52,818 nucleotides of DNA from an uncultured Bacilli bacterium. GTDB taxonomy: Bacteria > Bacillota_I > Bacilli_A > RF39 > UBA660. The DNA lies in NCBI GenBank assembly GCA_950097225.1, contig CATNCE010000008.1:1-52818 (forward strand). The letters are read 5' to 3'. Below the pieces are notes generated by a model that ran no database searches, had not been told where the DNA came from, and worked only from the letters and a program-made list of their open reading frames with translations. Made by a program: the position numbers and the translations under genes. The stretch's first letter is position 1, and each line of letters begins with the position of its first letter. Below, piece after piece: positions 1 through 9,305 of this stretch.

Positions 1-2
1 TT

Positions 3-1913
3 TCTGAAGAAAATTTAAAAATAATTTGTAAAAAAGAATTTAAATTGGATTCAAAAAATTATTTTGAATCATTAAAAAAATTTAATAGAACACAATTAAT
101 TAAAATAATTGAAAATTGTAAAAGTATTAACTCTAAAGATATTGATGAAACTTATGAACAATATAGATATGGCTTGAAACCAGGTTTTACAATATTTAAT
201 ATCATTAAACCTAATTTTAAAGATATAGAATTAAATACTTTTGATAATTTAATTAAAGATATGCTTAATAACTTTGAATATCTTGATGAGGCAAGGTTTA
301 AAAACTTAAGGTTTAAATCAATACTTGAAATTCAACAAAATACATTTGAGTTTTCATTTGATTATTTGAGCAAATACACTTATATTAGTGAAGATGAAGA
401 ACCACAATCAATTTATGAATTGAAGGATTGTTTTGTATGGATTAATATTAAAAATAATTTTGTAGCAATTAAAAATTGCCCGAATGATATTCAAAACAAA
501 TTATTGAGATGTTTCTCTGAATTGTTACAGACGCCGTTATATAACATAATGATTTCAAAAAAATTAATTAATAAAGTTTTCAATGGCTCGGTAAAAAAAG
601 GAACATTTGTGAAACCAGATGCCAATGAAGATGAAGTCTCAAAAATTACAATAGCAGATGCTGAACTTTCAAAAAAGAAAATTTATAATGATGTAAGTAG
701 TTATGATATGTCGAATACTTTTTTAGATGAGAAACTAGATGACAATACAAATAGCACTTTAGGGATTAATTGTAAGGCTGGTAAAATTTACTTAACAAAA
801 AATGTTAATGCTACACAATTTAGAAATTGGAGTATTAGTAGTATCAATAAAATAACAAGCTATCTTAATGATATTCATAACTGTCAAGAAGTAGATATTT
901 TTAAATCAAGAAATATATTAGCAAATACAAATTACAAAGGAGAAGTACGAAATATAGTTGAGGAAATATGTTATAGTGTATTCATGTATATAAATAATGA
1001 AGAAACATCTTTAGCATTAAATAATGATGTAATTAAAATATATAATACTTTAAAAGAAAAATTTTATTATTCACTTTTTGGTTATTGCTATTCGTGTAAT
1101 GAAGAAACTCAACTATTTTGTGATAAATGTTCTAATGCTAATTTAAAAATAATAGATGGTAAAATTTTTTGTTTAGAATGTGGAGAAATTATTAACAATA
1201 TTTGTTGTGATGAAGGTCATAATATTTATAATTTAGAGTTAATTAAAATATTAAGATTAATTCCTAAAAAAGAATTTATTGATGAAATAAACAATTTGCT
1301 TTTCAATAATTTTGGTTTTAGATTAGATGCTTCTTTCACTATAGAAGGTAACCATTTAAATATTCATAAATATTCTAGTTCAGAGATTTTAGATTATTCT
1401 TCGGTAAATGAATTTGATGAACTTTCAAAAACTGTTGTTAACGATACTGAAAAAACGGTAAATTCATATGAGAAAATAAAAGAAAAATGTAAAAAGTGCA
1501 GTAATAGTTCTTGTTCTATTTGTGATAAAACCCAAGATAAATGTATTATGAAACTATTTGTAGGCTTTGGTGATTATAGACCAAGTCCACATCAAGGGCA
1601 GGAATTTGGTGATGTTAATTTTAAAATAACTTATAAAGATGGCAAAGTATATAATTTTGTTGGAATTGCAAAAAGCAGACCAAAGACAGGAATATTGAAT
1701 TTATCTAGCAAGGAAGGTAGAGAAATGATTCAACAAATACTTACAATGAGTCACGATAAACGTGTTGATGTAATTGGAGCTATTTGTCCAGCCAAATTTC
1801 ACGATCAATTAAAACAAGAACTTTACTATTTAGCTAAAGTTACTAATACTAAATTAATGATATTAGATGATATTTTTATGTCAAAGTTATTAATTTATAA
1901 GAATAAAAGATAA
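3..1913 (+). CDS. Zinc-ribbon protein with restriction-endonuclease-like C-terminus, 5'-truncated by window edge
   Basis: The reading frame is open to the left edge, so the true start lies outside the window; the TTG at 45 is only an internal candidate. The first ~340 residues match nothing I recognise. A cysteine-rich block follows around nt 1087-1220, with CxxC pairs such as CYSC, CDKC and CLEC typical of tandem zinc ribbons. A second cluster (CKKC, CSIC) lies near nt 1490-1545. The last ~115 residues (GDVNFK..., then GIAKS, then a helix/strand pattern ending in LMILDDIF) resemble an Mrr-like PD-(D/E)xK fold in which the usual E/QxK is AxK, so activity is uncertain. It sits 34 bases before the HsdR-HsdS chimera and is probably co-transcribed. 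A role in nucleic-acid defence is inference from context. Confidence 0.7.
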   Translation, partial: SEENLKIICKKEFKLDSKNYFESLKKFNRTQLIKIIENCKSINSKDIDETYEQYRYGLKPGFTIFNIIKPNFKDIELNTFDNLIKDMLNNFEYLDEARFKNLRFKSILEIQQNTFEFSFDYLSKYTYISEDEEPQSIYELKDCFVWINIKNNFVAIKNCPNDIQNKLLRCFSELLQTPLYNIMISKKLINKVFNGSVKKGTFVKPDANEDEVSKITIADAELSKKKIYNDVSSYDMSNTFLDEKLDDNTNSTLGINCKAGKIYLTKNVNATQFRNWSISSINKITSYLNDIHNCQEVDIFKSRNILANTNYKGEVRNIVEEICYSVFMYINNEETSLALNNDVIKIYNTLKEKFYYSLFGYCYSCNEETQLFCDKCSNANLKIIDGKIFCLECGEIINNICCDEGHNIYNLELIKILRLIPKKEFIDEINNLLFNNFGFRLDASFTIEGNHLNIHKYSSSEILDYSSVNEFDELSKTVVNDTEKTVNSYEKIKEKCKKCSNSSCSICDKTQDKCIMKLFVGFGDYRPSPHQGQEFGDVNFKITYKDGKVYNFVGIAKSRPKTGILNLSSKEGREMIQQILTMSHDKRVDVIGAICPAKFHDQLKQELYYLAKVTNTKLMILDDIFMSKLLIYKNKR

Positions 1914-1947
1914 GTTTTTAATTGCTATTAAGGAGAGTGGTAGTAAA

Positions 1948-3411
1948 ATGTATAAATTTAATGACGATACAAGGGTTAAAATACCAGCGACAATTCAATT
2001 TTTAAGGATTGGATATAAGTATCAATCGCTTAAAGATGAAGATATAGACATAGATTTTAATACTAAGATATTTATTAATAGATTAAAACCTGCGTTGGAA
2101 AAAATAAACGGAAGAGATTTTTCTTATGATGAATTAAAGAATATTACAAACGAAATATATTCAGTTATTAAAAATAATGATTTGGGAAAAGAATTTTATA
2201 ATTGGTTAATTAATCCCTTAGATAAAGTTAAGCTTATCGATTTAGAACATTATGATAACAATGACTTTGCAGTTGTTGACGAATTTTCATATGGAGTTGT
2301 AGAAGGTACAGAAGAAGGTTCTTTTAGACCTGATATTAATATTCTAATAAATGGAATACCATTAGCATTTTTAGAAGTTAAAAAGCCAAATAATGAAGGT
2401 GGAATACAAAAAGAATTTGATCGTATGATAAATAAAAGATTACAAAATGAAGATTATAAAAAATTCTTTAATATGATTCAAATTGTAAGTTTCTCAAATA
2501 ATATGGAGTATGAAGATTCAGATGATGTTGAAGATATAAAAGCAGGCTCTTTTTATACTACGCCAAATGGTACTAAAACCAGTTTTTCATTTTTTAGAGA
2601 AGATGAAGATACATTTTTAGATAATTATAATTACAAAACTATTGATGAGAAAACTATTAAAGATGTAACAAAGGATTGTCTAGTTCAAGATTTATATAAT
2701 TATTGGTTTAATCAATTTAATTTTCCGAATGAAAATGGTATAGCGTATAAATTCAATCATGGAAAGCTGGTATGGAATCGCCAATTAAAAAAAGATATTC
2801 CCAAAAGATGGAAAGTATTATTTCTAAAAGATTGCATTAAGCATATTAATACAGGTTTAAATCCAAGAGATAATTTTAAATTAGGGGATGGAAGTATAAA
2901 ATATGTAACAGTTAAGAATTTGACTACTAATGGTACTATAGATTTTTCAAGTTGTGATGTTATAAATGAAAAAGCTAGAAAAATTGTGCATAAACGTTCT
3001 GATGTTTCTAAAGGTGATATTTTATTTGCTAGTATAGCTCCTTTAGGAAGATGTGTAATTGTAAAAGAAAATCCTGTAGATTGGGACATAAATGAATCAG
3101 TATTTTGCATAAGACCTGATTTAAAAAAAGTTTCAACAGAGTATTTGTATTCTTATTTTATGAGCGATTATTTCATAAAAAAAGCTGAACATAGTTCCAC
3201 GGGAAGTATATTTAGTGGTATTAGAGTGAATATTTTGGAAGAAATGCCAATATTAATTCCTAATAAAAAGGTTATGACTCAATTTACAAATCAGGTATCA
3301 AATTTATTTGAAATGAAATCTAAAAAAGAAAATGAAAATGAAAAACTAATTTCATTACGAAATTTTTTATTACCATTATTAATGAATGGACAAATTACTT
3401 TCAAAGACTAA
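1948..3411 (+). CDS. Chimeric type I restriction protein: HsdR N-terminal nuclease domain fused to C-terminal half of HsdS
   Basis: Residues ~1-245 match the N-terminal nuclease domain of type I HsdR. The catalytic PD-(D/E)xK pattern is visible as D129 in RPDINILING, then E143 and K145 in FLEVKKPN, followed by the GTKTSFSFFRE block. Near residue 246 (nt ~2683) the protein switches abruptly to HsdS: the linker LYNYWFNQFNFPNENG, WNRQLKKDIPKRWKV, and then one target-recognition domain with a C-terminal coiled coil ending LPLLMNGQITFKD. The helicase/translocase part of HsdR, all of HsdM and the first HsdS recognition domain are absent. The RBS AAGGAGAG precedes the ATG. It is either an internal deletion of an hsdR-hsdM-hsdS operon that kept frame, or a real new architecture; the intact frame and tight operon leave both open. 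Confidence 0.85.
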   Translation: MYKFNDDTRVKIPATIQFLRIGYKYQSLKDEDIDIDFNTKIFINRLKPALEKINGRDFSYDELKNITNEIYSVIKNNDLGKEFYNWLINPLDKVKLIDLEHYDNNDFAVVDEFSYGVVEGTEEGSFRPDINILINGIPLAFLEVKKPNNEGGIQKEFDRMINKRLQNEDYKKFFNMIQIVSFSNNMEYEDSDDVEDIKAGSFYTTPNGTKTSFSFFREDEDTFLDNYNYKTIDEKTIKDVTKDCLVQDLYNYWFNQFNFPNENGIAYKFNHGKLVWNRQLKKDIPKRWKVLFLKDCIKHINTGLNPRDNFKLGDGSIKYVTVKNLTTNGTIDFSSCDVINEKARKIVHKRSDVSKGDILFASIAPLGRCVIVKENPVDWDINESVFCIRPDLKKVSTEYLYSYFMSDYFIKKAEHSSTGSIFSGIRVNILEEMPILIPNKKVMTQFTNQVSNLFEMKSKKENENEKLISLRNFLLPLLMNGQITFKD

Positions 3412-3427
3412 AAATGGAGTAGTAATA

Positions 3428-6157
3428 ATGCAAAGAATAAGTCCAGAAAAAGAAATAACATATATTTCTAATGTCATAGAAAAAAATATTGAAGCATATA
3501 AAATTTTAAAAGATCGTGGATTGTTATCCCAAAATATTTTATCTCAATTAAGAAATTTAGTTGAAGATGTGGCAATATTAATTAATAATAAAGAAAATAA
3601 TTTAGATAATGATACGTTTTATGATAATATAGTTCCTTCGTTTAGATATATATCTGGAATTTCAAAATACAAATATATTTGTAAGTTTCATGATTATTTG
3701 AAGTCAACGGCATCTCATTATACGCCAAATAATGATGATGCAGAAAGATTAATATTATTTTATTTTCGTTATATGTGCATGCTTAGAAATACCCTTCTTA
3801 ATTTTAATATTTCTATATTTAATAATTTAGAAAATTTTCCTGTTTATGATGATCAACTTACAAAAGAACATTATAGTTTAATTGCATCAAAAATAGAAGA
3901 AATAGGTTTAAAAACTAGTAAATCTTTTATTAAAGGAAGATATTATATTCAAAAAACAAAACCAATTTATTCTAAAAATAATTTATATTATGAATATACT
4001 CTTACAAAAGCTAATAATTATATTAATAAATTTGAACATATAACAATGTATTCAAAATTATATATCCCAGACAACTACTCAATAAAGCTATCTTATATTG
4101 AAAAAGATATTGAAATCATTTTTACTAAAACTACTATAAAAATAATTGATAATTATACTATTTCTATAAGACCTATTGAACTGACGAATATTGGGAAAAT
4201 AGTTAATCAAAATTTTAAAGTAATAAATGAATATAAAGAGTATAGTAATTTGATGAATGTGTTAACTCTTAATCAATCTACTATTTTAGATGAATTATTA
4301 AATGACAATATTCAATTTCAATCTTTTATTTCGACAATCAAAATTAATTCCCAAAATAATGTTTTAAGTAATTTAATAATTGATTTAAGAAAAATAATAT
4401 TGACGGGTAATCCAGGATGTAATATTTTAAGATATTTGTTAACTAATATGGAGAATACAATTATAAAAAGTCAAATTGGTTTTGAACAAAATGAAAATTT
4501 GTCTAATTTGTATTTAAAAAATAAAAGTATTCCCTTTGATTCCATGCCTTATGCTATGTCTTTATCAAATTATAATGTTAATTGGAATCATCTGGTTGAT
4601 GCAATAGATATGAAAGATAGAGAACATGAATTATTGGCAAAGTATGTTAAGCTTAATTGTGAGAACAATAATATTTTATACACATCAATAGATGAAGTAA
4701 AAGATTATGGAAATATTGAAGAACTAATTAAAATATACAATAGAAAGTTAGTTGAGTATAAAATTGATCTTAAGGGTAAAAGTAAATTAGTATTGGAACA
4801 TACCTATGTGTATATTAAATCATATGAGGAAGATTCGATAAAGATAATTAAGGAACTACAGAATTATTTTTCAGATAGCGATAATGATGTTAAAGATGTT
4901 TTAAATAGTTTTAATACTAATAAATTTTTCTTAGATTTATCTGAAGATAAGATTAAAATATTGGAAGAAACTTTGAGAAAATCAAAAGTTACTATAATTC
5001 ATGGTCCTGCTGGTACAGGAAAAACAAAAATGCTTGAAGTATTTTCAGAAATTTTTAAAGATTATAACAAAATATTTTTGGCTAATACAAATACAGCGAC
5101 TAATAATTTAGAAAGAAGAATTAGTAAAATTGATAATAATAAATCTTCTTTCCAAACCGTATATAGTTATATAAATAATAATGATGACGAATATGATGTG
5201 TTAGTAATAGATGAATGTAGCACTATTAGTAATAAAGATATGTGTAAAATTTTAGATAAACAAAATTATAAATTAATAATATTGTCGGGAGATATTTACC
5301 AAATTGAATCTATAAAATACGGCAATTGGTTCTCTCTGGCTTATAATTTTTTTAAAAATGATTTTGTTTATGATTTGTCTTTTAATAATCGAACTAGTGA
5401 TGATAACTTATTGGAATTATGGGATCTTGTACGAAAAAATGATGATAAAGCAATAACTAAAATGAATAATTTAGAATATTCACATAAAATAGATGATAAT
5501 ATCTTTATGAAAATGTCTTCTGATGAAATTGTGCTGTGTTTAAATTATGATGGTTTGTATGGTATTAATAATATTAATAAAATTTTACAAGGAAAAAATA
5601 CTGGTTTGCTTTATAAAATTGGGGTAGATGAATATAAAATTAATGATCCAATAGTTTTTAATGATTGTCCAAGATTCAATAAAGTTTTATTCAATAATAT
5701 GAAAGGTATAATTAAAGATATACAATTAGATGATGAAAATGATTGTGTATGGTTTTCAGTACAAATTAATGAAAAATTAGTTGATTTTTTTAATCCGTAT
5801 TCTGATTTATCTATATTTGATGGCGAAGATGACACTAAATCGATAGTTAAATTTTATGTTAATAACTTTAAAGATACTGATGAGGATGATGATGGATATA
5901 AGCACATAATTCCATTTAATTTATCGTATGCTATATCAATTCATAAAGCACAAGGATTAGAATATGATTCAGTTAAACTGGTTGTAACTTCAGATATTGA
6001 AGATAATATCACCAAAAATATTTTTTATACGGCTATAACAAGAACACGTAAAAATTTAGCTGTATTCTGGAGTCCAGAAACTCAAGATAAAATATTTGAT
6101 AATTTTAAAAGAAAGGATAATTCTAAAGATATATCAATTTTAAAAAGTAAAATTTAA
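3428..6157 (+). CDS. Large SF1 (RecD/UvrD-like) helicase with uncharacterised N-terminal half
   Basis: The start at 3428 is chosen because GGAG lies 9-12 bases upstream; an earlier in-frame ATG (3386) overlaps the previous gene and lacks an RBS. The first ~510 of 909 residues are unrecognised and rich in Asn/Ile. The C-terminal part carries a full SF1 motif set: Walker A GPAGTGKTK (residue ~526), Walker B VLVIDECS (~595), motif III LSGDIYQ, NNRTSDD, motif V ISIHKAQGLEYDSV and motif VI YTAITRTRKNL. It most likely unwinds or translocates on DNA in an ATP-dependent manner. It begins 17 bases after the HsdR-HsdS chimera, so it could supply the motor that the chimera lacks (inference). A RecD2-like repair role is the alternative. 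Confidence 0.8.
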   Translation: MQRISPEKEITYISNVIEKNIEAYKILKDRGLLSQNILSQLRNLVEDVAILINNKENNLDNDTFYDNIVPSFRYISGISKYKYICKFHDYLKSTASHYTPNNDDAERLILFYFRYMCMLRNTLLNFNISIFNNLENFPVYDDQLTKEHYSLIASKIEEIGLKTSKSFIKGRYYIQKTKPIYSKNNLYYEYTLTKANNYINKFEHITMYSKLYIPDNYSIKLSYIEKDIEIIFTKTTIKIIDNYTISIRPIELTNIGKIVNQNFKVINEYKEYSNLMNVLTLNQSTILDELLNDNIQFQSFISTIKINSQNNVLSNLIIDLRKIILTGNPGCNILRYLLTNMENTIIKSQIGFEQNENLSNLYLKNKSIPFDSMPYAMSLSNYNVNWNHLVDAIDMKDREHELLAKYVKLNCENNNILYTSIDEVKDYGNIEELIKIYNRKLVEYKIDLKGKSKLVLEHTYVYIKSYEEDSIKIIKELQNYFSDSDNDVKDVLNSFNTNKFFLDLSEDKIKILEETLRKSKVTIIHGPAGTGKTKMLEVFSEIFKDYNKIFLANTNTATNNLERRISKIDNNKSSFQTVYSYINNNDDEYDVLVIDECSTISNKDMCKILDKQNYKLIILSGDIYQIESIKYGNWFSLAYNFFKNDFVYDLSFNNRTSDDNLLELWDLVRKNDDKAITKMNNLEYSHKIDDNIFMKMSSDEIVLCLNYDGLYGINNINKILQGKNTGLLYKIGVDEYKINDPIVFNDCPRFNKVLFNNMKGIIKDIQLDDENDCVWFSVQINEKLVDFFNPYSDLSIFDGEDDTKSIVKFYVNNFKDTDEDDDGYKHIIPFNLSYAISIHKAQGLEYDSVKLVVTSDIEDNITKNIFYTAITRTRKNLAVFWSPETQDKIFDNFKRKDNSKDISILKSKI

Positions 6158-6217
6158 ATATTTTAAAATCCTTGACATTACTGGGCAAAATACCGTAAAA
6201 ATATTTTTTCATTTCCG

Positions 6218-6246
6218 TTTACTTTCCGCTTAAAGTGTGCTATTAT
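6218..6246 (+). promoter_or_regulatory. Predicted sigma-A promoter of the leader region
   Basis: TTTACT (6218-6223), a 17-base spacer and TATTAT (6241-6246) make a good housekeeping promoter. It drives the short leader ORF and the two tandem terminators that follow. A separate TTGACA at 6172 has no well-spaced -10. Confidence 0.55.
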
Positions 6247-6273
6247 GGTAATATACGAAAATTGGGAGCAAAT

Positions 6274-6324
6274 ATGATTAAGAAGATACTTTTATCTTCT
6301 TTTTTTGTTGTTCCTGTTTTTTAA
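6274..6324 (+). CDS. Putative 16-aa leader peptide
   Basis: A GGGAG ribosome-binding site precedes ATG 6274, which opens a 16-codon ORF (MIKKILLSSFFVVPVF). The ORF overlaps the first intrinsic terminator, so ribosome position could control terminator folding. This is the layout of attenuation leaders upstream of antibiotic-resistance or element-mobility genes, but no resistance gene follows. The ORF could also be fortuitous. Confidence 0.4.
   Translation: MIKKILLSSFFVVPVF
6280..6306 (+). terminator. Intrinsic terminator/attenuator 1 in leader
   Basis: A perfect 9-bp stem, AAGAAGATA/TATCTTCTT with a CTTT loop, runs into a T-run and lies inside the short leader ORF. Confidence 0.75.
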
Positions 6325-6417
6325 TTTTCTATATATTATTTTAAAGAAATGAGGTGAGAATATAGATGATTTCATTAATTTTTTAAAGTCATAAAAATAT
6401 TTTTATAATAAGTTTTA

Positions 6418-6450
6418 GAGAAGAATTTTATCATAATTTTTCTCTTTTTT
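6418..6450 (+). terminator. Intrinsic terminator/attenuator 2 in leader
   Basis: A 10-bp stem GAGAAGAATT/AATTTTTCTC (one G-U) with a 7-base loop is followed by six Ts. A GAGGTGAG Shine-Dalgarno and a 6-codon ORF (6366-6386) lie just upstream. From 6451 to 6638 I see only a short hairpin, GGTGT-gtag-ACACC. Confidence 0.7.
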
Positions 6451-6638
6451 GCTGTAAAAATATTTAAACTGTCAGAGACTATCTAAGGGTCTTAGGGATA
6501 TTCCTTAACAAAAAATTGGGTGTGTAGACACCATGCTTGATAGTTAAAATAGACACATATAAATATGTGGAATTTGATAATGAGTTTTGGTGTATTTTAA
6601 AGTCTTAAAAAACATAAAATTAAGGAGAGGTGAAACTC

Positions 6639-6734
6639 ATGAATGTGAAGGAAACTTTCGATGAAAATAAAAATTTGGATGACTTAATTTTGGAATATAT
6701 AAAAAAGATGTTGACTTTAAAAGATAAATCATAA
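6639..6734 (+). CDS. 31-aa ORF upstream of serine recombinase
   Basis: ATG 6639 follows AAGGAGAGGTG, one of the strongest Shine-Dalgarno sites here, and opens a 31-codon ORF (MNVKETFDENKNLDDLILEY...). It ends 56 bases before the recombinase start. Acidic/amphipathic micro-proteins often sit at this position in Tn4451-like elements, but I do not recognise a family. Two overlapping TATAAT boxes (6744-6755) between it and the recombinase suggest a separate recombinase promoter. Confidence 0.6.
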   Translation: MNVKETFDENKNLDDLILEYIKKMLTLKDKS

Positions 6735-6790
6735 GGATTGTGTTATAATTATAATGCTTATGGAAGTTATACGCATGAAGGGAGTAGTAA

Positions 6791-8401
6791 GTGTATAACA
6801 ATGTAATACAAGCTCCAAATTTTTATAAAGTAGGTTTATACATACGATTAAGCGAAAGTGATGAAGATAAGTCATACGAATCAGAAAGTGAAAGTATTAT
6901 CAACCAACGAAGTTTACTTATGGATTATGTAAAAAAGCATGGATTTACCTTTGTTGATGAATATGTAGATGATGGATTTACTGGTACTAATTTTGACAGA
7001 CCCGGATTTAAAAGATTAATTAAGGATATTGAAAGTGGCAAAATAAATTGTGTAATTACTAAAGATTTATCGAGACTTGGAAGAGATTATATTCAATGTG
7101 GATATTATGTTGAATAATATTTTCCTAGTATGAACATAAGATATATTTCAATTATAGACCAAGTTGATTCGTTTTTAGAGACTGCTAACAATGATATAGC
7201 ACCTTTTAAAGCCTTATTTAATGATATGACTAGCAAAGATACTTCTAAGAAGATACGCTCTATTTTAAAGAATAAAAAAGAGCAAGGAAAGTTTATTGGA
7301 AGTAATCCTAGCTATGGATATATGAGAGATCCACTTGATAAAGGACATTTGATACCTGATTCTGTTGTTGCACTTAATGTAAAAAAAATATTTGAAATGG
7401 CTTATGAGGGAATTGGAATTAGTGATATTGTAAGTTATTTAAATGATAATAATATACTAAGTCCTAGTATGTATAAGAATACCAAGTCATCATCAAAACA
7501 AAAGACTAATATATGGACAGTATCGTCTGTTAATAAAATATTGAAAAATAGAATGTATACAGGAGATATGGTACAAAATGTTCAAACTAAGTTATCTTAT
7601 AAATCGCAAAAGAAAGTTGCTTTGGAAAAGAGTTTTTGGATAATAGTCGAGAATACTCATGAACCTTTAGTTAGTAAAGAAGTTTTTGAAAATATTCAAA
7701 ATTCTCCAGCTAGAACTAGGGTAACTTTTAAGAATCGTGAAAAGAGATTGTTTGAAAACTTACTTATATGTAAAGAGTGTGGTAATGCTTTATCTTTAAC
7801 TTATCGAAAGAATCATAAATATTGGACTGTTAATTGTAATAAATATTCAAGAGATCCAAGAAGAGGATTATGTACTCCTCATTTCTTTCCTTATGATAAG
7901 TTAGAAAAAGAATTATTAGAAATCGTAAGAAATACCTGTAGTAAATATTTGGAAGAAATAAATGTACAAGAATTATCAAAAAAGATTAATGATCAAGAAA
8001 TTAAAGATAATAAATCTAAGGAAGAAGAGAATAATTTAATATCGCAAATCAATGAGTTAAAAAGAAAACTAGATGTGTTATATGAAGATAGATATAATGT
8101 AGTGATTTCTGTTGATACTTATATGAGAATTGCTAAGTCTACTGAAAACAATATTGCCTCTTTAGAAAAACAATTATCTGAAATACAAAGTAAAGATAAA
8201 AATAAAAAAGGCGACAAGAAAAAATTTCTTGATTATGAAAGTCAAATTAACTCTCTATTAAACTTAGATAATCCTAATAGGGAGTTAATTAAAACGTTAG
8301 TTGATAAAATTATAATTGATCAAGATAAAAATGTAGAGATTGTTTATAAGTTTAAAGTTTTAGACAATATTAAAACCAATTTAGGTAAGGGAAAAGATTA
8401 A
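6791..8401 (+). pseudogene. Large serine recombinase interrupted by an in-frame TAA
   Basis: The GTG start follows GAAGGGAG. The N-terminal resolvase domain is clear: VGLYIRLSESD, carrying the catalytic Ser of the YxRxS-type motif, then DDGFTGTNFDRPGF and KDLSRLGRDYI. At 7115-7117 a TAA replaces what is probably a Gln codon (GYYVE-stop-YFPS). The same frame continues without a shift through the recombinase domain (SYGYMRDP, WTVSSVNKILKNRMYTGD), a zinc-ribbon-like segment (CKECGNALSL...CNKYSRDP) and a C-terminal coiled coil to 8401. A single nonsense change explains everything. An ATG at 7130 without an RBS would give only a catalytically dead C-terminal fragment. The intact protein would integrate and excise the mobile element; readthrough or sequencing error are the alternatives. 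Confidence 0.85.
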
Positions 8402-8442
8402 TCACACTTTTCTCTTCACCTAAAACTTAAAAATGTGTGATT
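8400..8442. repeat. Inverted repeat directly after the recombinase stop
   Basis: AATCACAC (8400-8407) and GTGTGATT (8435-8442) pair perfectly around a 27-base loop, overlapping the recombinase stop codon. It could act as a terminator, though the T-run is weak, or lie in the element's attachment region, because large serine recombinase genes often end next to att. Neither is proven. Confidence 0.45.
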
Positions 8443-8759
8443 AAATAAAATGCTGTAATTTCAAGGAAAAATTAATAAAACCATCTCAAATTTTCCTTCC
8501 GGAGGTGTGGATAAGGTGTAATCAGTTGCATATGTTTAGGCGAAAATATGACGTTAAAAGCAATAATTAATAGTCTCAAAGGGATATCAAAATAAATAAC
8601 AAATAGTTATAACGTGAAGCAAAAACGACGTGGCACTTATTTTTGATGACATAATGGCTTATATGGGTCATTATGAAAATAAATTGCAAAATCATAGATC
8701 AGTCATATTTACGATCTCTTCTTTTTTTGCTATAATTTAATAGAAAGAGGGAGAGAAAA
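8443..8759. other. Intergenic region: possible element end, promoter of lipoprotein gene
   Basis: No ORF of note is present. It contains a hairpin CATAATG...CATTATG (about 8650-8672), and an extended -10 (TGCTATAAT, about 8729-8737) followed by GAGGGAGAG before the lipoprotein ATG. If the recombinase element ends here, the att core should lie in this stretch; I cannot pick it out without the other end. Confidence 0.4.
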
Positions 8760-9305
8760 ATGAAATTCAAAAAAATATTATCAACAACTATTATATTTTT
8801 GGGAGCATTATGTTTTGTTACAGGATGCACTGAGGAAAAATTAGATGAAAAGCCAAACGAAGAAGTAAAGGGAAATTGTTCTATAGTTGAATGCATGAAA
8901 AAAATTGAGGCTACAAATACTATGGAAGACATTACTGCTATTATAGGATTTGATTCTACTACAGATGCTATGATTGGAAGTGATCCTATTTGGAAGTTTG
9001 ATTCTAAGAATTGGATAAGTTTCAAAAATTCTGGTGATGATAGTATCACGATTCAGGCAACTATTGATAAAGAAAGTATAAAAGATGATAATATAAAGTT
9101 ACCATCATCAAGCGATTTACAGAAAGACTTAAATAATGGCTCATTTACTTATGAGGAACTTGTTGAAAAAGTTGGTGGAGAGGGAACATTAACGAGCATA
9201 TCAAAGGGTTCTCTTAGTTATACATGGGTAGATAAAGCAGGGCAAAGATTAGGAGCAACTTTTAATAATAAAAGTGGTAAATGTACAGTTGCTAGTTATA
9301 GATAA
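8760..9305 (+). CDS. Secreted lipoprotein with two SmpA/BLIP-like repeats
   Basis: A classic lipoprotein signal peptide is present: a KKI basic start, a hydrophobic core and lipobox VTGC with Cys23 as the lipidated residue. The 181-aa protein then shows two similar ~50-residue units. Each starts with a short helix (CMKKIEATNTMEDITAIIG; TYEELVEKVGGEGTL) and ends in strands with an aromatic W motif (PIWKFDSKNW; LSYTWVDKAGQ), resembling the SmpA/OmlA or beta-lactamase-inhibitor fold. It stands alone with its own promoter and terminator. Function unknown; it lies between the recombinase and an abortive-infection gene. Confidence 0.75.
   Translation: MKFKKILSTTIIFLGALCFVTGCTEEKLDEKPNEEVKGNCSIVECMKKIEATNTMEDITAIIGFDSTTDAMIGSDPIWKFDSKNWISFKNSGDDSITIQATIDKESIKDDNIKLPSSSDLQKDLNNGSFTYEELVEKVGGEGTLTSISKGSLSYTWVDKAGQRLGATFNNKSGKCTVASYR

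Noticed and set aside
7115..7117. TAA recoding or a frameshift in the recombinase
   Set aside because: The frame is the same on both sides, and TAA serves as a normal stop elsewhere in the window, so a plain nonsense change is simpler.
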